From Bradyrhizobium sp. B097 (GTDB taxonomy: Bacteria; Pseudomonadota; Alphaproteobacteria; Rhizobiales; Xanthobacteraceae), in contig NZ_CP152412.1 in the NCBI RefSeq assembly GCF_038957035.1, positions 6,878,501 to 6,942,500 on the forward strand: a stretch of 64,000 nt of DNA. Direction: 5' to 3'. The notes under the pieces were generated by a model, which saw only the letters and a list, made by a program, of their open reading frames with translations, was not told the DNA's origin and ran no database searches. Positions within the stretch are counted from its first letter, which is position 1. Every line of letters starts with the position of its first letter. Both the position numbers and the translations under genes were made by a program. Positions 9,332 to 18,174 of the stretch are shown here, piece by piece.

Positions 9332-9808
9332 GTGCCACTTACGAAAGTCGCCGTTAGCAGAGAAGAACAGGACGATCGCTGATCTCTGTTAAGTGGCACC
9401 TCCGCTTGGTTGCCCGAAGGACCGAGGCCCGAGTAGCAGCCGACGAGACAATCGCAGCAAGCGCCCGCGAGGCGGCTGGATTAATGCCATGGGAATGCAA
9501 TTTGTGCTGATATCGAAAGCAGTCCTGATCGGAACGGCTACAACTCACCAGAACGGCTCCAACCAGGACAGACCCTTGAGCTTGAGCAATTGCGTCGATA
9601 CCTACCAGCCTTGGTAGCTCCTTTACGATCGACAGTCGCGTAGCATCATTGCCGCGGCAAGGCCAAGCTTCCAAGGCCAACCTTCCGAGGCACACCTGCC
9701 CCATGACAGTAGGCGAATCCGAAGATCTTCGCGCTAGATCACGATACGATTAAGTGAATCTTATCATGATCTTGTGTGAGCGATGCCCTCAGATTCACAG
9801 AGACACCC
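9332..9808 (+). other. Intergenic stretch without recognisable gene
   Basis: Only short frames with poor coding character are present. Near 9400 a TGGCAC is followed by CTTGG rather than TTGC at the right spacing, so it does not qualify as a sigma-54 promoter. The end of the region (9751-9808) is AT-richer and probably holds the peptidase promoter. Confidence 0.35.
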
Positions 9809-10933
9809 ATGTCCAGCAATCCGTTTGGAACAGCTACGATTCTCGACGGCATCCGCCGCTGGGTCGAGATCGAGTCTCCAACGGATCGGCCGGATCAGGT
9901 CAACAAACTGGCCGATCTTGTCGCGGCGGGCTATCGCGACCTGTCGGTCACCATCGAACGCGTTGCGGGCCGTGACGGCTGTGGCGATCATTTGGTCACG
10001 CGCTCGTCCTGGGGGCAGGACGCACCGGGCATTCTGGTGTTGAGCCATCTCGACACAGTTCATCCGATGGGATTCATCGATCGCCTGCCGTTCAAGGTCG
10101 AGGGCGACAGGGCATTCGGCCCTGGTATTTACGACATGAAGGGCGGCGCCTATCTCGCCTATCATGCGTTCCGGCAGATCTGCGCAGATGACACACGCCC
10201 GCCGCTCGGCATCACCCAGCTCTACGTCTCGGACGAAGAGATCGGCAGCCCGACCTCGCGGGCGCTGATCGAGGCCGAGGGCCGCAAGGCCAAATACGTG
10301 CTCGTGACCGAGCCCGCCCGCGACGGCGGCAAGATCGTCACCGGACGCAAGGGCGTCGCGCGCTTCGACGTGCACATCAAGGGCGCGCCGGCGCATGCAG
10401 GCACGCGCCCCGAGGACGGCCGCAGCGCGATCCGGGAGCTCGGCCATGTGATCCTGGCGCTGGAGGCGATGAACGATCTCAAGCGCGGCATCACCGTCAA
10501 TGTCGGCGTCGTCCGCGGCGGCACCAAGCCGAACGTGATCGCCGAGGAGGCCCATGCGGAAGTCGATCTGCGCGTGCCGACCATCGCCGACGCCGACGAG
10601 CTGGTGCCGAAGATCCTCGGGATCACCGCGCGCACCGAGGGCGTCAGCGTGAAGGTGACAGGCGAATTGAACCGTCCGCCCTACGAGAAGAGCAATGCCG
10701 GCGCTGCGCTTTACGAACACGCCAGGGAGCTTGCCGCCGAACTCGGTTTCGAGCTGCTCGATGTCTTCACCGGCGGCGGCTCCGACGGCAATTTCACCGC
10801 ACCGCATACCGCAACGCTCGACGGCCTCGGCGTCGACGGCAAGGGCGCGCATACCTATTATGAGCAACTCTACGTCTCATCGATTGAACCGCGCGCGCGG
10901 CTGCTCTACCGCCTCTATCAGACGCTGCGATGA
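9809..10933 (+). CDS. M20-family metallopeptidase (carboxypeptidase G2-like)
   Basis: This 374-residue zinc hydrolase of the M20/M25/M40 family cleaves a C-terminal or acyl-linked amino acid. Metal and catalytic motifs are in order: LVLSHLDTVHP (first His and catalytic Asp), GPGIYDMKGG (bridging Asp), VSDEEIG (catalytic Glu and metal Glu), TEPARDGG, and GKGAHTYYE near the end (last His). The dimerisation domain begins with RKGVARFDVHIKGAPAHAG. The start at 9809 (MSSNPFG) is preferred over 9776 because family sequence begins a few residues later. GC content is visibly higher than its neighbours, giving long spurious antisense frames. Substrate unknown; glutamate conjugates or amino-acid conjugates are typical for the family. 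Confidence 0.85.
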   Translation: MSSNPFGTATILDGIRRWVEIESPTDRPDQVNKLADLVAAGYRDLSVTIERVAGRDGCGDHLVTRSSWGQDAPGILVLSHLDTVHPMGFIDRLPFKVEGDRAFGPGIYDMKGGAYLAYHAFRQICADDTRPPLGITQLYVSDEEIGSPTSRALIEAEGRKAKYVLVTEPARDGGKIVTGRKGVARFDVHIKGAPAHAGTRPEDGRSAIRELGHVILALEAMNDLKRGITVNVGVVRGGTKPNVIAEEAHAEVDLRVPTIADADELVPKILGITARTEGVSVKVTGELNRPPYEKSNAGAALYEHARELAAELGFELLDVFTGGGSDGNFTAPHTATLDGLGVDGKGAHTYYEQLYVSSIEPRARLLYRLYQTLR

Positions 10934-11355
10934 GCTCAGAACCAGGGGAAGCCGCCGACCGCGACGTGCGTCCGATGACGGCCGCTTGCACATTCGCACG
11001 GCTCGTTGCTCGAACGGCGCAAGGGCCAAAAACTCCCTTCCGATCAGGCCGGCCTGATCGACAATTATCGTCGGATCCGGCACTTGGCGTTGTCACGTCA
11101 GCTGCGACTAAACTATCAATGACGGCGCTGCAGACGTCAGGCGCGAAATCGCCTCCGAGGGCGGTGAGCACCTCAATCGCGGAAGCGCAGGCGTTTGCGG
11201 CAACGGACTCACCTGCTGTGAGTCTAGTCTCAATGGGATGACGAATTTTCTGACACAGATCGAAGCGTCGAATGCTGTCAACCCTGCACTGCTCGGCGGC
11301 GCTTTTCCCGCAAACCAGAGAGTTTTGGCATGTTCATACCGGCTGCCAAAAGGGC
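10934..11355 (+). other. Intergenic stretch
   Basis: No supported gene. The frames overlapping the start of this region on the plus strand are read-through of the peptidase in other frames. Nothing resembling a terminator was found directly after the peptidase stop. Confidence 0.35.
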
Positions 11356-11386
11356 TTGAATCGGACGTAACGTTAAGTTGTACGAT
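11356..11386 (+). promoter_or_regulatory. MerR-type (putative NolA) promoter, copy 3
   Basis: TTGAAT at 11356-11361, 19-bp spacer with GGACGTAACGTTAAG, then TACGAT at 11381-11386. The -35, -10 and flanks are nearly the same as in copy 1. It precedes the ORF at 11439 by 52 bp. Confidence 0.6.
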
Positions 11387-11438
11387 TTTGCGATTGGCAC
11401 GAATCTTCGTCTGCCGTTGGGATTGTGAAGGATTGCGA

Positions 11439-11876
11439 ATGTCTCACCTGATCAGAACCACGCCGCAATGGTTGGTCGCGATCCTCATCCCCGGCAGCGG
11501 GTCGGTCGAAACGGCTATGCAGCGCGTCATGATCGCGGCGCTACGGCTCGCAGGTCGTTGTGAATGGCTCGGCATTCCAGGACCGGTGCTATGGGGCGCT
11601 CCTAAGCCGGGTCACCAGAGGGCCGGTGATGTCAGAAGAGATCAACCTCGATTTCGATCCCAAGCCTTTGCAGGGCGCCGCGGCTTCCCGAATTTGAAAC
11701 CGAACCCTTCCTCTGCTGGGGCACCGTACCGGAATCAGGCCGGCGAAGCAGCATTTCGCTCTGTTCACACCGCTTTCCCGGTGCTGGCAGGGCCTTCTCA
11801 TCGCGCAAGTGTGCGACAGACCGTGCGACCGCGGAGGTTTTCAAGAGGCTTGAGCTGCAAGTGTCGCCCGGCGTGA
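11439..11876 (+). CDS. Hypothetical or decayed ORF behind promoter copy 3
   Basis: The ATG at 11439 follows AAGGATTGCGA, with AAGGA as a possible ribosome binding site. The first 50 codons read plausibly (MSHLIRTTPQWLVAILIPGSG, then MIAALRLAGRCEWLGIPGPVLWG), but the rest becomes Arg/Pro/Ser rich (RRDQPRFRSQAFAGRRGFP), which suggests a frameshift at about 11600. The leader and first codons resemble those of the decayed ORF at 1379. No family recognised. Confidence 0.3.
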   Translation: MSHLIRTTPQWLVAILIPGSGSVETAMQRVMIAALRLAGRCEWLGIPGPVLWGAPKPGHQRAGDVRRDQPRFRSQAFAGRRGFPNLKPNPSSAGAPYRNQAGEAAFRSVHTAFPVLAGPSHRASVRQTVRPRRFSRGLSCKCRPA

Positions 11877-11901
11877 CCGGCGCGATGTCGCAAGAGATGG
11901 C

Positions 11902-12180
11902 TTGGCACTGCGGAGCAGCAAGTTGAAAGAGCCCGACGACGTCAAGAAGGTCCTGTTAATCGACCACATTGAAGGCCAATGCCGGGCCATTGTCGGCTTC
12001 AAAGATGGAGATCCCAGAGCGGCGTATATGTGCGGCGAGCCTGTATATCAAAAGCCGGGCAAGAAACAGTCGTCGTGGTGCGCCTATCACCACGCGCAGA
12101 TGCACGCGACCGAGCAGAACAGAGTAAGTGCTCACGTGCCTGAAACTCCTCCAGCGATATCCATCGTTCGCAACCCATGA
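11902..12180 (+). CDS. GcrA C-terminal-like small protein
   Basis: A 92-residue frame with the zinc-ribbon-like signature of GcrA C-termini: GQCRAIVGFKDGDPRAAYMCG, followed about 12 residues later by SSWCAYHHAQMH. GcrA is an alphaproteobacterial cell-cycle transcription factor that works with sigma-70 at methylated promoters. This protein lacks the N-terminal DNA-binding half (WTXE motif), so it is either a truncated copy or a small paralog. The start is a TTG at 11902; TTG 11923 is an alternative. The stop precedes the open frame of the acyl-CoA ligase. Confidence 0.55.
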   Translation: MALRSSKLKEPDDVKKVLLIDHIEGQCRAIVGFKDGDPRAAYMCGEPVYQKPGKKQSSWCAYHHAQMHATEQNRVSAHVPETPPAISIVRNP

Positions 12181-12341
12181 CATCCATCAAGGACCGCGTT
12201 GTTCTGCTTAGGCCGTGTGATCATAGCCTGTGCAAAGGACGACCGAAGCATGTGATCGAGGATTCCCGAAGCAATTGCGAGCTCAGCTTAACTGCATCAG
12301 TACAAACCTATTGTGCTGAGCCGAGCCACACGGAGAATACA

Positions 12342-13877
12342 TTGAATCTCTGCACACTGATTGAGCGCAACGCGGCGTATGCTCCCGACAAAGCCGCGAT
12401 CCATTTCGAGGGACAGACTCTAACCTACGCCGGCTTCAATCGACGGATCGAGCGGCTTTCTCGTGCGCTCGAGAGCCAGCTCGGCGTCGAGAGAGGAGAC
12501 CGGATCGCGATCCTCAGCCTCAACCGGCCTGACTATCTGGCGCTGCTCTATGCCTGCGCGCGGCTCGGCGCAATCCTCGTACCATTGAATTGGCGCCTTG
12601 CGGCGGCCGAGCAGCTTTTCATCTTGTCCGACTCTGGGGCAAAGGTGCTCGTGCTTGAGCAGTCCTTCGACGCAGTCTTGCCCCTTTTGACGGGGCAACT
12701 GCCCGATGCCTCCCTCGTGGGGTTGGACTTTGCGCCTCTGGGCGGAAGCAAGTTGGACGATCTGCTAGACGAAGACGGTGGTGACGGGAGCAATCCACGT
12801 GCGGACCTGACCTGCCCGCTTCTGATCGTCTATACGTCGGGCACCACAGGGCGACCGAAAGGCGCTGTGTTGCGCCAGGAAGCGTTGCTGTGGAACGGTG
12901 TCATGAGCCAGCACATGCATGACCTCACCTCGGCCGATCATGCCCTGACGGTTTTGCCGCTTTTCCACGTCGGCGGTCTGAACATCCAGACGACCCCAAG
13001 TTTGCATCACGGCGCCACGGTAACTATCCAAAGCCGCTTTACGCCGGAGGCAACGTTTGATTCGTTTGAGCGTGACCGGCCCACGCTGGCAGCCTTGGTC
13101 CCTGCCATGATGCAAGCCCTGACGCACCATCCGCGATGGGAAACCACGGACCTATCCGCGCTCAAAGCAATCTGTACCGGATCAACGATGGTGCCGCAGC
13201 GCCTTGTCGAGCGCTTTGTCATGCGCGGAGTACCAGTCTTACAGGTTTACGGTTCGACGGAGACCTGCCCCATCGCTGTGTATACGAAGCTCGGCGGAGA
13301 TCTCGTGCCTGAGGGGTCAAGCGGCCTGCCCGGTCTTTGCTGCGAAGCGGCGATCATCGATGGTTCCGGCAGCAAGTTGCCGCCCGGTACATCAGGCGAG
13401 ATCGCGGTACGTGGGCCCAACGTCTTCTACGAATATTGGCGCAATCAACGGGCTACGCGTGAGGCTTTGAGTAATGGTTGGTATCGTACTGGTGACATCG
13501 GCCGCCGCGACGCCGATGGATATTTTTGGGTCCACGACCGCAAGAAGAACCTGATTATTTCCGGCGGAGAGAACATCTATCCGGCCGAAGTGGAGCGCGT
13601 GCTTATGGGCCATCCGGATGTGGCGGAATGCGCGGTCGTCGGTCGCCCCGATCCGCGCTGGGAGGAAGTACCGATCGCTTATGTGATCAGGCGACCGGGG
13701 GCCCAGATCGAAGCGGAAGCGCTGATGGCGCATGTGCAATCACAGCTCGCCCGTTTTAAGGCACCGCGCGAAATCATTTTCACGCAAGAACTACCGAAAA
13801 CGGCATTGGGCAAGGTCCAGCATTTTATGCTGAAGGAAATCGGCACCCGATCAGGCCCACAAGGAGACAGCAATTGA
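12342..13877 (+). CDS. Acyl-CoA ligase (AMP-forming)
   Basis: This 511-residue member of the ANL superfamily activates a carboxylic acid as acyl-AMP and then acyl-CoA. Motifs in order: YTSGTTGRPKGAVL (P-loop), VLPLFHVGGLN, VYGSTETCP, GWYRTGDIGRRDADGYFW, then KKNLIISGGENIYPAEVE and the C-terminal catalytic lysine in LPKTALGKVQ. It resembles medium/long-chain or aryl acid ligases; the substrate cannot be told. The start chosen is the TTG at 12342, with GGAG 6 bp upstream; the frame is open to 12177 but family sequence begins at CTLIERNAAYAPDKAA. The ATP-grasp ligase gene follows about 170 bp later on the same strand. Confidence 0.85.
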   Translation: MNLCTLIERNAAYAPDKAAIHFEGQTLTYAGFNRRIERLSRALESQLGVERGDRIAILSLNRPDYLALLYACARLGAILVPLNWRLAAAEQLFILSDSGAKVLVLEQSFDAVLPLLTGQLPDASLVGLDFAPLGGSKLDDLLDEDGGDGSNPRADLTCPLLIVYTSGTTGRPKGAVLRQEALLWNGVMSQHMHDLTSADHALTVLPLFHVGGLNIQTTPSLHHGATVTIQSRFTPEATFDSFERDRPTLAALVPAMMQALTHHPRWETTDLSALKAICTGSTMVPQRLVERFVMRGVPVLQVYGSTETCPIAVYTKLGGDLVPEGSSGLPGLCCEAAIIDGSGSKLPPGTSGEIAVRGPNVFYEYWRNQRATREALSNGWYRTGDIGRRDADGYFWVHDRKKNLIISGGENIYPAEVERVLMGHPDVAECAVVGRPDPRWEEVPIAYVIRRPGAQIEAEALMAHVQSQLARFKAPREIIFTQELPKTALGKVQHFMLKEIGTRSGPQGDSN

Positions 13878-14043
13878 GGATAGCCAATTGGCTGACCGTC
13901 CTTTCCCGCTACACCGCGGGTGTTATCGAGACGGTGCACAATCTGCAGCTTTCGGTCGTGGACTGTACACGATGCGCCGCAGCGAGGTCATCATAGCTGG
14001 CACGGCGATCTCTGTCTGATCGCGCCAAACGCCCGGGAGGTTG

Positions 14044-15363
14044 TTGTTGCCTCGGATCCTAATCATGAATGCCGGTACGCCCCAAATGTCGGGCGGCGAT
14101 CTAACAGCCGCTCAACTTTCCCTTGCCGCCAACTCGGCTTGCCGCTCAGCCTGGTTTGCACAGGAGGGTGACCTCATTGTCTCTCCGGTAGCCATCCCGA
14201 CAGATCTGCTATCTTTCATTGGCACGACGCTCAATTTCGATGCTTCGAGCCTCTTGCTGCTTGTGCCTGAAGGTACCCGCCAAGCGCGGGTCCTTAATGA
14301 TTGCACCCTGCTGTCCAATACTGTTGTTGAACGAATCGACAGCCATATTCACCCGAAATCATCTTGGAGAATACATCCCTGCTACTCTAGTGAAGGGGTC
14401 GCGCGCTTGGCGGCCCTGCTGGGCATCCCGCAAAGCGGCGACGACTTCGCTCTGCAGCGAGGGCCTGATCTATTGAACCGCAAGAGCCACTTCCGTCAAT
14501 TGGCGACAAGTGTCGGACTTCCTTTGCCCAATGGATGCGTAACCACGGATTCAAACGAACTATTTAGGGCGGTCACCTCGCTCAGGTCTGAGAACGGAAG
14601 CGTGATTGTCAAGTTGGACAATGGAGCGGGCGGGATCGGGAATGTCGTCCTGACCAGCAACGAGAGCGATCCACTACCTGGGGCAAGAGATACCAGGCAG
14701 ATTCCTTGGCCGTCGTTTGATCCGGAAGCACTTTGGTCTGAGATGACAACAGCATCGTGCAAGACGTTGGTCGTCGAATCGTACCACGTGGCTCGGTCTC
14801 CGTTCTATCTCGAGTATGAGATCGAGCAGGATGGTTCAATCGTTTTCATCAACAGTGGAAACATACGTCTGCGTCGAAGCAACGATCGATTTGAAAGGGC
14901 TCTCATCTGGACAGGACTTGAGCTTCCAAGCGACCTGAGGAATGAGCAATGGTTGACCGCCCAGACGCACGCCTACCGATTTGTGCAGCTTGCGCGAACC
15001 CTAGGGTATCGCGGAATGATCAACATTGACGCCATTTTCGCGAGCGACGGGCGGCTGCTGTTTAATGAAGCAAACGGCCGGTGGGGCGGAGGCTCGGTGT
15101 TACACAGCATTGCCGTCCGCCTGCTGGGCTACGACTATTCCGGTTGCTACGTTGTTTTATCCGTGAGAAACGTCCGATCAAGTTCTGTCCAAACCGCGCA
15201 TGATCGTTTCGTCGAGGACGGATTTCTGTTCGACGGCACACGCAAGGAAGGCGTGATCCCGCTTGCCGCTGATCAAGAGGCTGGCACGGTAGAGTGCCTT
15301 GTGATTGCGCGCGATCGGCCCGCAGCCCGCAATCTGCAGCACCGGCTATTGACAATGGTTTGA
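14044..15363 (+). CDS. ATP-grasp ligase, PGM1-like peptide ligase type
   Basis: About 439 residues. The first third (RILIMNAGTPQMSGGDLTAAQ onward) looks like the preATP-grasp domain found in PGM1-related peptide ligases. The ATP-grasp core follows: VIVKLDNGAGGIGNVV as the glycine-rich loop, FYLEYEIEQDGSIVFINSG, and the metal-binding end GRLLFNEANGRWGGGS. Family enzymes join a carboxylate to an amine through an acyl phosphate, often in peptide-like natural products. Three successive TTG codons (14041, 14044, 14047) follow GGGAGG; the middle or last one is best spaced. Possible partners are the acyl-CoA ligase upstream and the oxygenases downstream on the other strand, which is inference from position only. 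Confidence 0.65.
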   Translation: MLPRILIMNAGTPQMSGGDLTAAQLSLAANSACRSAWFAQEGDLIVSPVAIPTDLLSFIGTTLNFDASSLLLLVPEGTRQARVLNDCTLLSNTVVERIDSHIHPKSSWRIHPCYSSEGVARLAALLGIPQSGDDFALQRGPDLLNRKSHFRQLATSVGLPLPNGCVTTDSNELFRAVTSLRSENGSVIVKLDNGAGGIGNVVLTSNESDPLPGARDTRQIPWPSFDPEALWSEMTTASCKTLVVESYHVARSPFYLEYEIEQDGSIVFINSGNIRLRRSNDRFERALIWTGLELPSDLRNEQWLTAQTHAYRFVQLARTLGYRGMINIDAIFASDGRLLFNEANGRWGGGSVLHSIAVRLLGYDYSGCYVVLSVRNVRSSSVQTAHDRFVEDGFLFDGTRKEGVIPLAADQEAGTVECLVIARDRPAARNLQHRLLTMV

Positions 15364-16141
15364 TTGAGATCACAGCGACCATATCTTAACTCCCTCCAAT
15401 CATTCGAACTCGCCCCTGCTTTTGAACTCGCCGTTGAGACCGGTACTTGGGGACGTGACGTGAACGTGTGCTTCGTCTCACTCGAGGCCGATACCCACCG
15501 TGAACCAGGATGCGCTACGAGGAGATACAAAGGCCTCTGTCCGAGGTGAGCGGCGTCTGTCACCCGCTCACTTTCCAAAGCTGAATCGGCGGATCGGCAG
15601 ATCCTCAAGGCGGAGTTGGCTGTCGCTCTTGTCCACTGGTCAGCCAACCGCACAGTCTGATGTGGGCAAGGGTCGTTCCGGTGAGCTCCGCCACCCCACA
15701 CCGCGATCAGCCTTGAGTCGGTGCTGACGTACCGGCCGATCGGCGATGAAGTCGTCGAGGTGCCGCGACTCCTCGTCTGGCCGCTCGCTTTGCGCCAATC
15801 GTCCAATCAGCGCTCGCGTGGCGGCCACCCAGGACTCCGCAATCGAACCCAGGTTCCCGCTCGACCAATATCCCAGCGCCACTCCGATTCGGTGGAAATT
15901 GGGGAGCCCGATGGCAGTGTTCAGTGCGCGGACTATCGGCATTGATGGTGAAAGGTGCCAGCCTCATCTCTTCCGAGCGGCTTTCGCTGACGACGTGTCA
16001 CCGAGCCTGAGCGAGCAGCCCATATCGCACAGCGACGAAGATCCCACAGGATATCTCCTGCAAGAACCAAGCTATCGAGATCACCTCCTGAGAGTTCACC
16101 CGTTCCTCAACTCATTCGGAGGCCGTTCCAGCTAACCCGCC
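15364..16141 (+). other. Intergenic region between convergent genes
   Basis: About 780 bp between the stops of the ATP-grasp gene (plus strand) and the 2OG oxygenase (minus strand). Frames of 60-177 codons exist on both strands, but all are Arg/Ser/Pro rich with no family resemblance. No terminator hairpin with T tract seen. Confidence 0.35.
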
Positions 16142-16819
16142 TCATAGGCTACCGGAAGAACCTTCGATCATCCGACGGTTCACACCGCTGCGTCTTGAAC
16201 AGAAGTACACCAGCGATCGTCGCTCCCCAGCGCGTACAGGCTTCACCTCATGCCGGACCTTACATGTGGTGACGAGCACGGCCCCAAATGGCGGTCGGAA
16301 TACCTGCTGTTCGTAAGCGCTTGGATATACCACAAACTCACCTCCCTCGAACTCTCTGGCGAGCTGCACAATCACGGAGTACTCGAAATCAGGGTCGCTC
16401 TCAGCATCCAAATGGATGCCAACAAAGGAGCCAGGAGGCATACGATGCATTTGGCATCGGCGAATCACATAATCTGACGATGCTCCCAAGATCTTTTTCA
16501 GCGCGAAGCTGCGGTCCTTCTTTTCGAGCAGTTCAATGATCTGCCTTGGAGCTGTACCATTCGCATTGCTAGGAGGGCGGCCGGGCGGATCTACCCGTAC
16601 GCGTTTAACGAAGACATTGTGTGAGTCGCCGGCATCTCCCACCCGTACTTCTTCTTCGGGAATCTCAGTCTGCAGCTGATCGATCCTCGCCAAGTCATCT
16701 TTGGTGAACAACGTCTGCGGGCCGACCACGACCGTCCCCTTCACCAACAACTCTATGCGGTACTTCGTGAGAGTGTCCTCTGAAAGCAGACCAGATCTAT
16801 CATTCACCGCGCGCGCCAT
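16142..16819 (-). CDS. 2-oxoglutarate/Fe(II)-dependent oxygenase
   Basis: A 225-residue protein with the prolyl-4-hydroxylase-type double-stranded beta-helix. The iron triad is His136 and Asp138 (GIHLDAESDP) with His190 (CKVRHEVKPV). Arg200 in AGERRSLVYF fits the 2-oxoglutarate-binding position. FEGGEFVVYP between them is the conserved strand of this family. Such enzymes hydroxylate, desaturate or cyclise small molecules or peptides. The ATG at 16819 is only 6 bp after the stop of the upstream gene, so the two are almost certainly co-transcribed and may act in sequence. The N-terminal 90 residues are unique and may bind the substrate. Not a recognised nodulation gene. Confidence 0.75.
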   Translation of the reverse strand: MARAVNDRSGLLSEDTLTKYRIELLVKGTVVVGPQTLFTKDDLARIDQLQTEIPEEEVRVGDAGDSHNVFVKRVRVDPPGRPPSNANGTAPRQIIELLEKKDRSFALKKILGASSDYVIRRCQMHRMPPGSFVGIHLDAESDPDFEYSVIVQLAREFEGGEFVVYPSAYEQQVFRPPFGAVLVTTCKVRHEVKPVRAGERRSLVYFCSRRSGVNRRMIEGSSGSL

Positions 16820-16825
16820 TCGGGT

Positions 16826-18034
16826 TCACTCCAGGGCTTGATCTTCAAGGGAAGCTTTCATATCTTCGTGCATCGAGCGGAACGCCTGCTCCCAATGCTC
16901 GCCTTCAAAATCATCTATTCTTATGCTGTCGGTCGTTCTTCTATCCAAGCATCCAACATTTACGCTGAAGCCGGAGGGGTTCGATCCCGGCCTATAGAAT
17001 GGCTCTACGCCACAAACCCGGAAAAGCGGGCACTTGCTCGTGCCTGGTGACAAGCTCAGCATTGCGTCCGGCGAACAGTGCCTCACCTCGTACCAGTTCG
17101 ACAAGAACATCGCTCGACACAGAACTCCAGATATTTGACATATCGAGCAACTGCATCGAACTGCTGACAGCTCTCGCGGCGCTCGGACGCTGAACTTGAC
17201 AGCACGACAATGACGACGGCCTTGGTGTTCGATCTCCGCTCGACCATCTCCCTCGAGTGCGACAATTCGGAGCAGATCGCGGCACCACTGCAAACTTAGC
17301 CGATAGGCTCGATCGAATTCATCGAAAAAACGACCATTGCTGCCAGCCGGTACAAGTTCACGAATGAGACGGGTTGTCATTTCTCCGCGATATTTCTCCG
17401 CGGGATCTTCTCCGCCGACATGACTGCGGAAGTACACAAGATCGTCGAAACGCACATCAAAGGCCTTGACCAGAGCAGTCCACAGTGACCGGATCATTTC
17501 CGCAGCATGCAGCTCGAAAGCGACCATGTAGGCGCAACGCACGACGGGGTCTTTCGATGACAGTCCGGCAAAGAGGGAATGCAGGTACCGCTTCGTTGTG
17601 GCGCTGTAGTTAGGCTGTGTTGCCCTGCCGAGCAGTCGCGATGCATCTTGTCTAAGCAGGTTTGAGTGGACGTTTTCAGTGGCCAGAATATCGGGCAGCG
17701 CCGCCTTGCCGCCTTGGAGAACTCGGCCATAACCACCCGTCTCATCCCAACAGATGAAATTTCCGACCACGCTGGTCAGTTCAATATCTCTCGGAAGGTC
17801 TCGGTTGTGATGGATTGCATCGAATATGAGATCCTTTTGCGACCCCGCTTGCAGGTACGGGAACGCCTGTGACATCGCCAAGTATTCAGGCAGCAGGCTG
17901 GCAAGTTGGTCTTCAGACAACTCCGCAGCGAGCGGATGCGGGCCGAACAGAGCTCGCGCCTGCGCAGTCAAATATTCGCAGAATATCCGCGATGGCTGAT
18001 CCAGTGCAAAGTGAGACGCTTGAGAAGACCTCAT
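16826..18034 (-). CDS. Haem-oxygenase-fold iron enzyme fused to a GFA/CENP-V-like domain
   Basis: A 402-residue two-domain protein. Residues about 20-255 resemble the iron-containing redox enzyme family with a haem-oxygenase-like fold: FICWDETGGYGRVL, ENVHSNLL, a metal-ligand-like AFELHAAEMI (Glu174, His176) and FRSHVGGEDPAE (His205 and the following acids). Residues about 270-385 resemble a GFA/CENP-V zinc domain: VRCSCSICQ (Cys294, 296, 299) and GSNPSGFSVNVGCLD. Two zinc ligands expected from the family are missing: the first motif reads GRRHC instead of GxCHC, and LFRVCG replaces FCxxCG. The GFA part is therefore probably structural or substrate-binding. Start 18034 has TAGGA at good spacing; ATG 18049 is an alternative. 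It lies 125-140 bp downstream of fixA on the same strand. Confidence 0.65.
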   Translation of the reverse strand: MRSSQASHFALDQPSRIFCEYLTAQARALFGPHPLAAELSEDQLASLLPEYLAMSQAFPYLQAGSQKDLIFDAIHHNRDLPRDIELTSVVGNFICWDETGGYGRVLQGGKAALPDILATENVHSNLLRQDASRLLGRATQPNYSATTKRYLHSLFAGLSSKDPVVRCAYMVAFELHAAEMIRSLWTALVKAFDVRFDDLVYFRSHVGGEDPAEKYRGEMTTRLIRELVPAGSNGRFFDEFDRAYRLSLQWCRDLLRIVALEGDGRAEIEHQGRRHCRAVKFSVRAPRELSAVRCSCSICQISGVLCRAMFLSNWYEVRHCSPDAMLSLSPGTSKCPLFRVCGVEPFYRPGSNPSGFSVNVGCLDRRTTDSIRIDDFEGEHWEQAFRSMHEDMKASLEDQALE

Positions 18035-18174
18035 TTGATTCCTAGCCATGCGGAGAGAACGATCCTTGACGGGGCCACTTCGTGTCCGGGCCCACTATTC
18101 GCAGTAGCGAGATCGATCGTTCGCTGGGTCTACGGTCGCGTTCGCCATTTTGTCGTCGCGACGGCTCTTCATGA

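Noticed and set aside
9397..9416. TGGCAC followed by CTTGG, possible sigma-54 promoter
   Set aside because: Spacing and the -12 element are wrong (no GG-N10-GC, no TTGC).
9764..10867. 367-codon minus-strand ORF
   Set aside because: Fully antisense to the M20 peptidase, which has all catalytic motifs; the antisense frame is a product of high GC at third positions and has no family resemblance.
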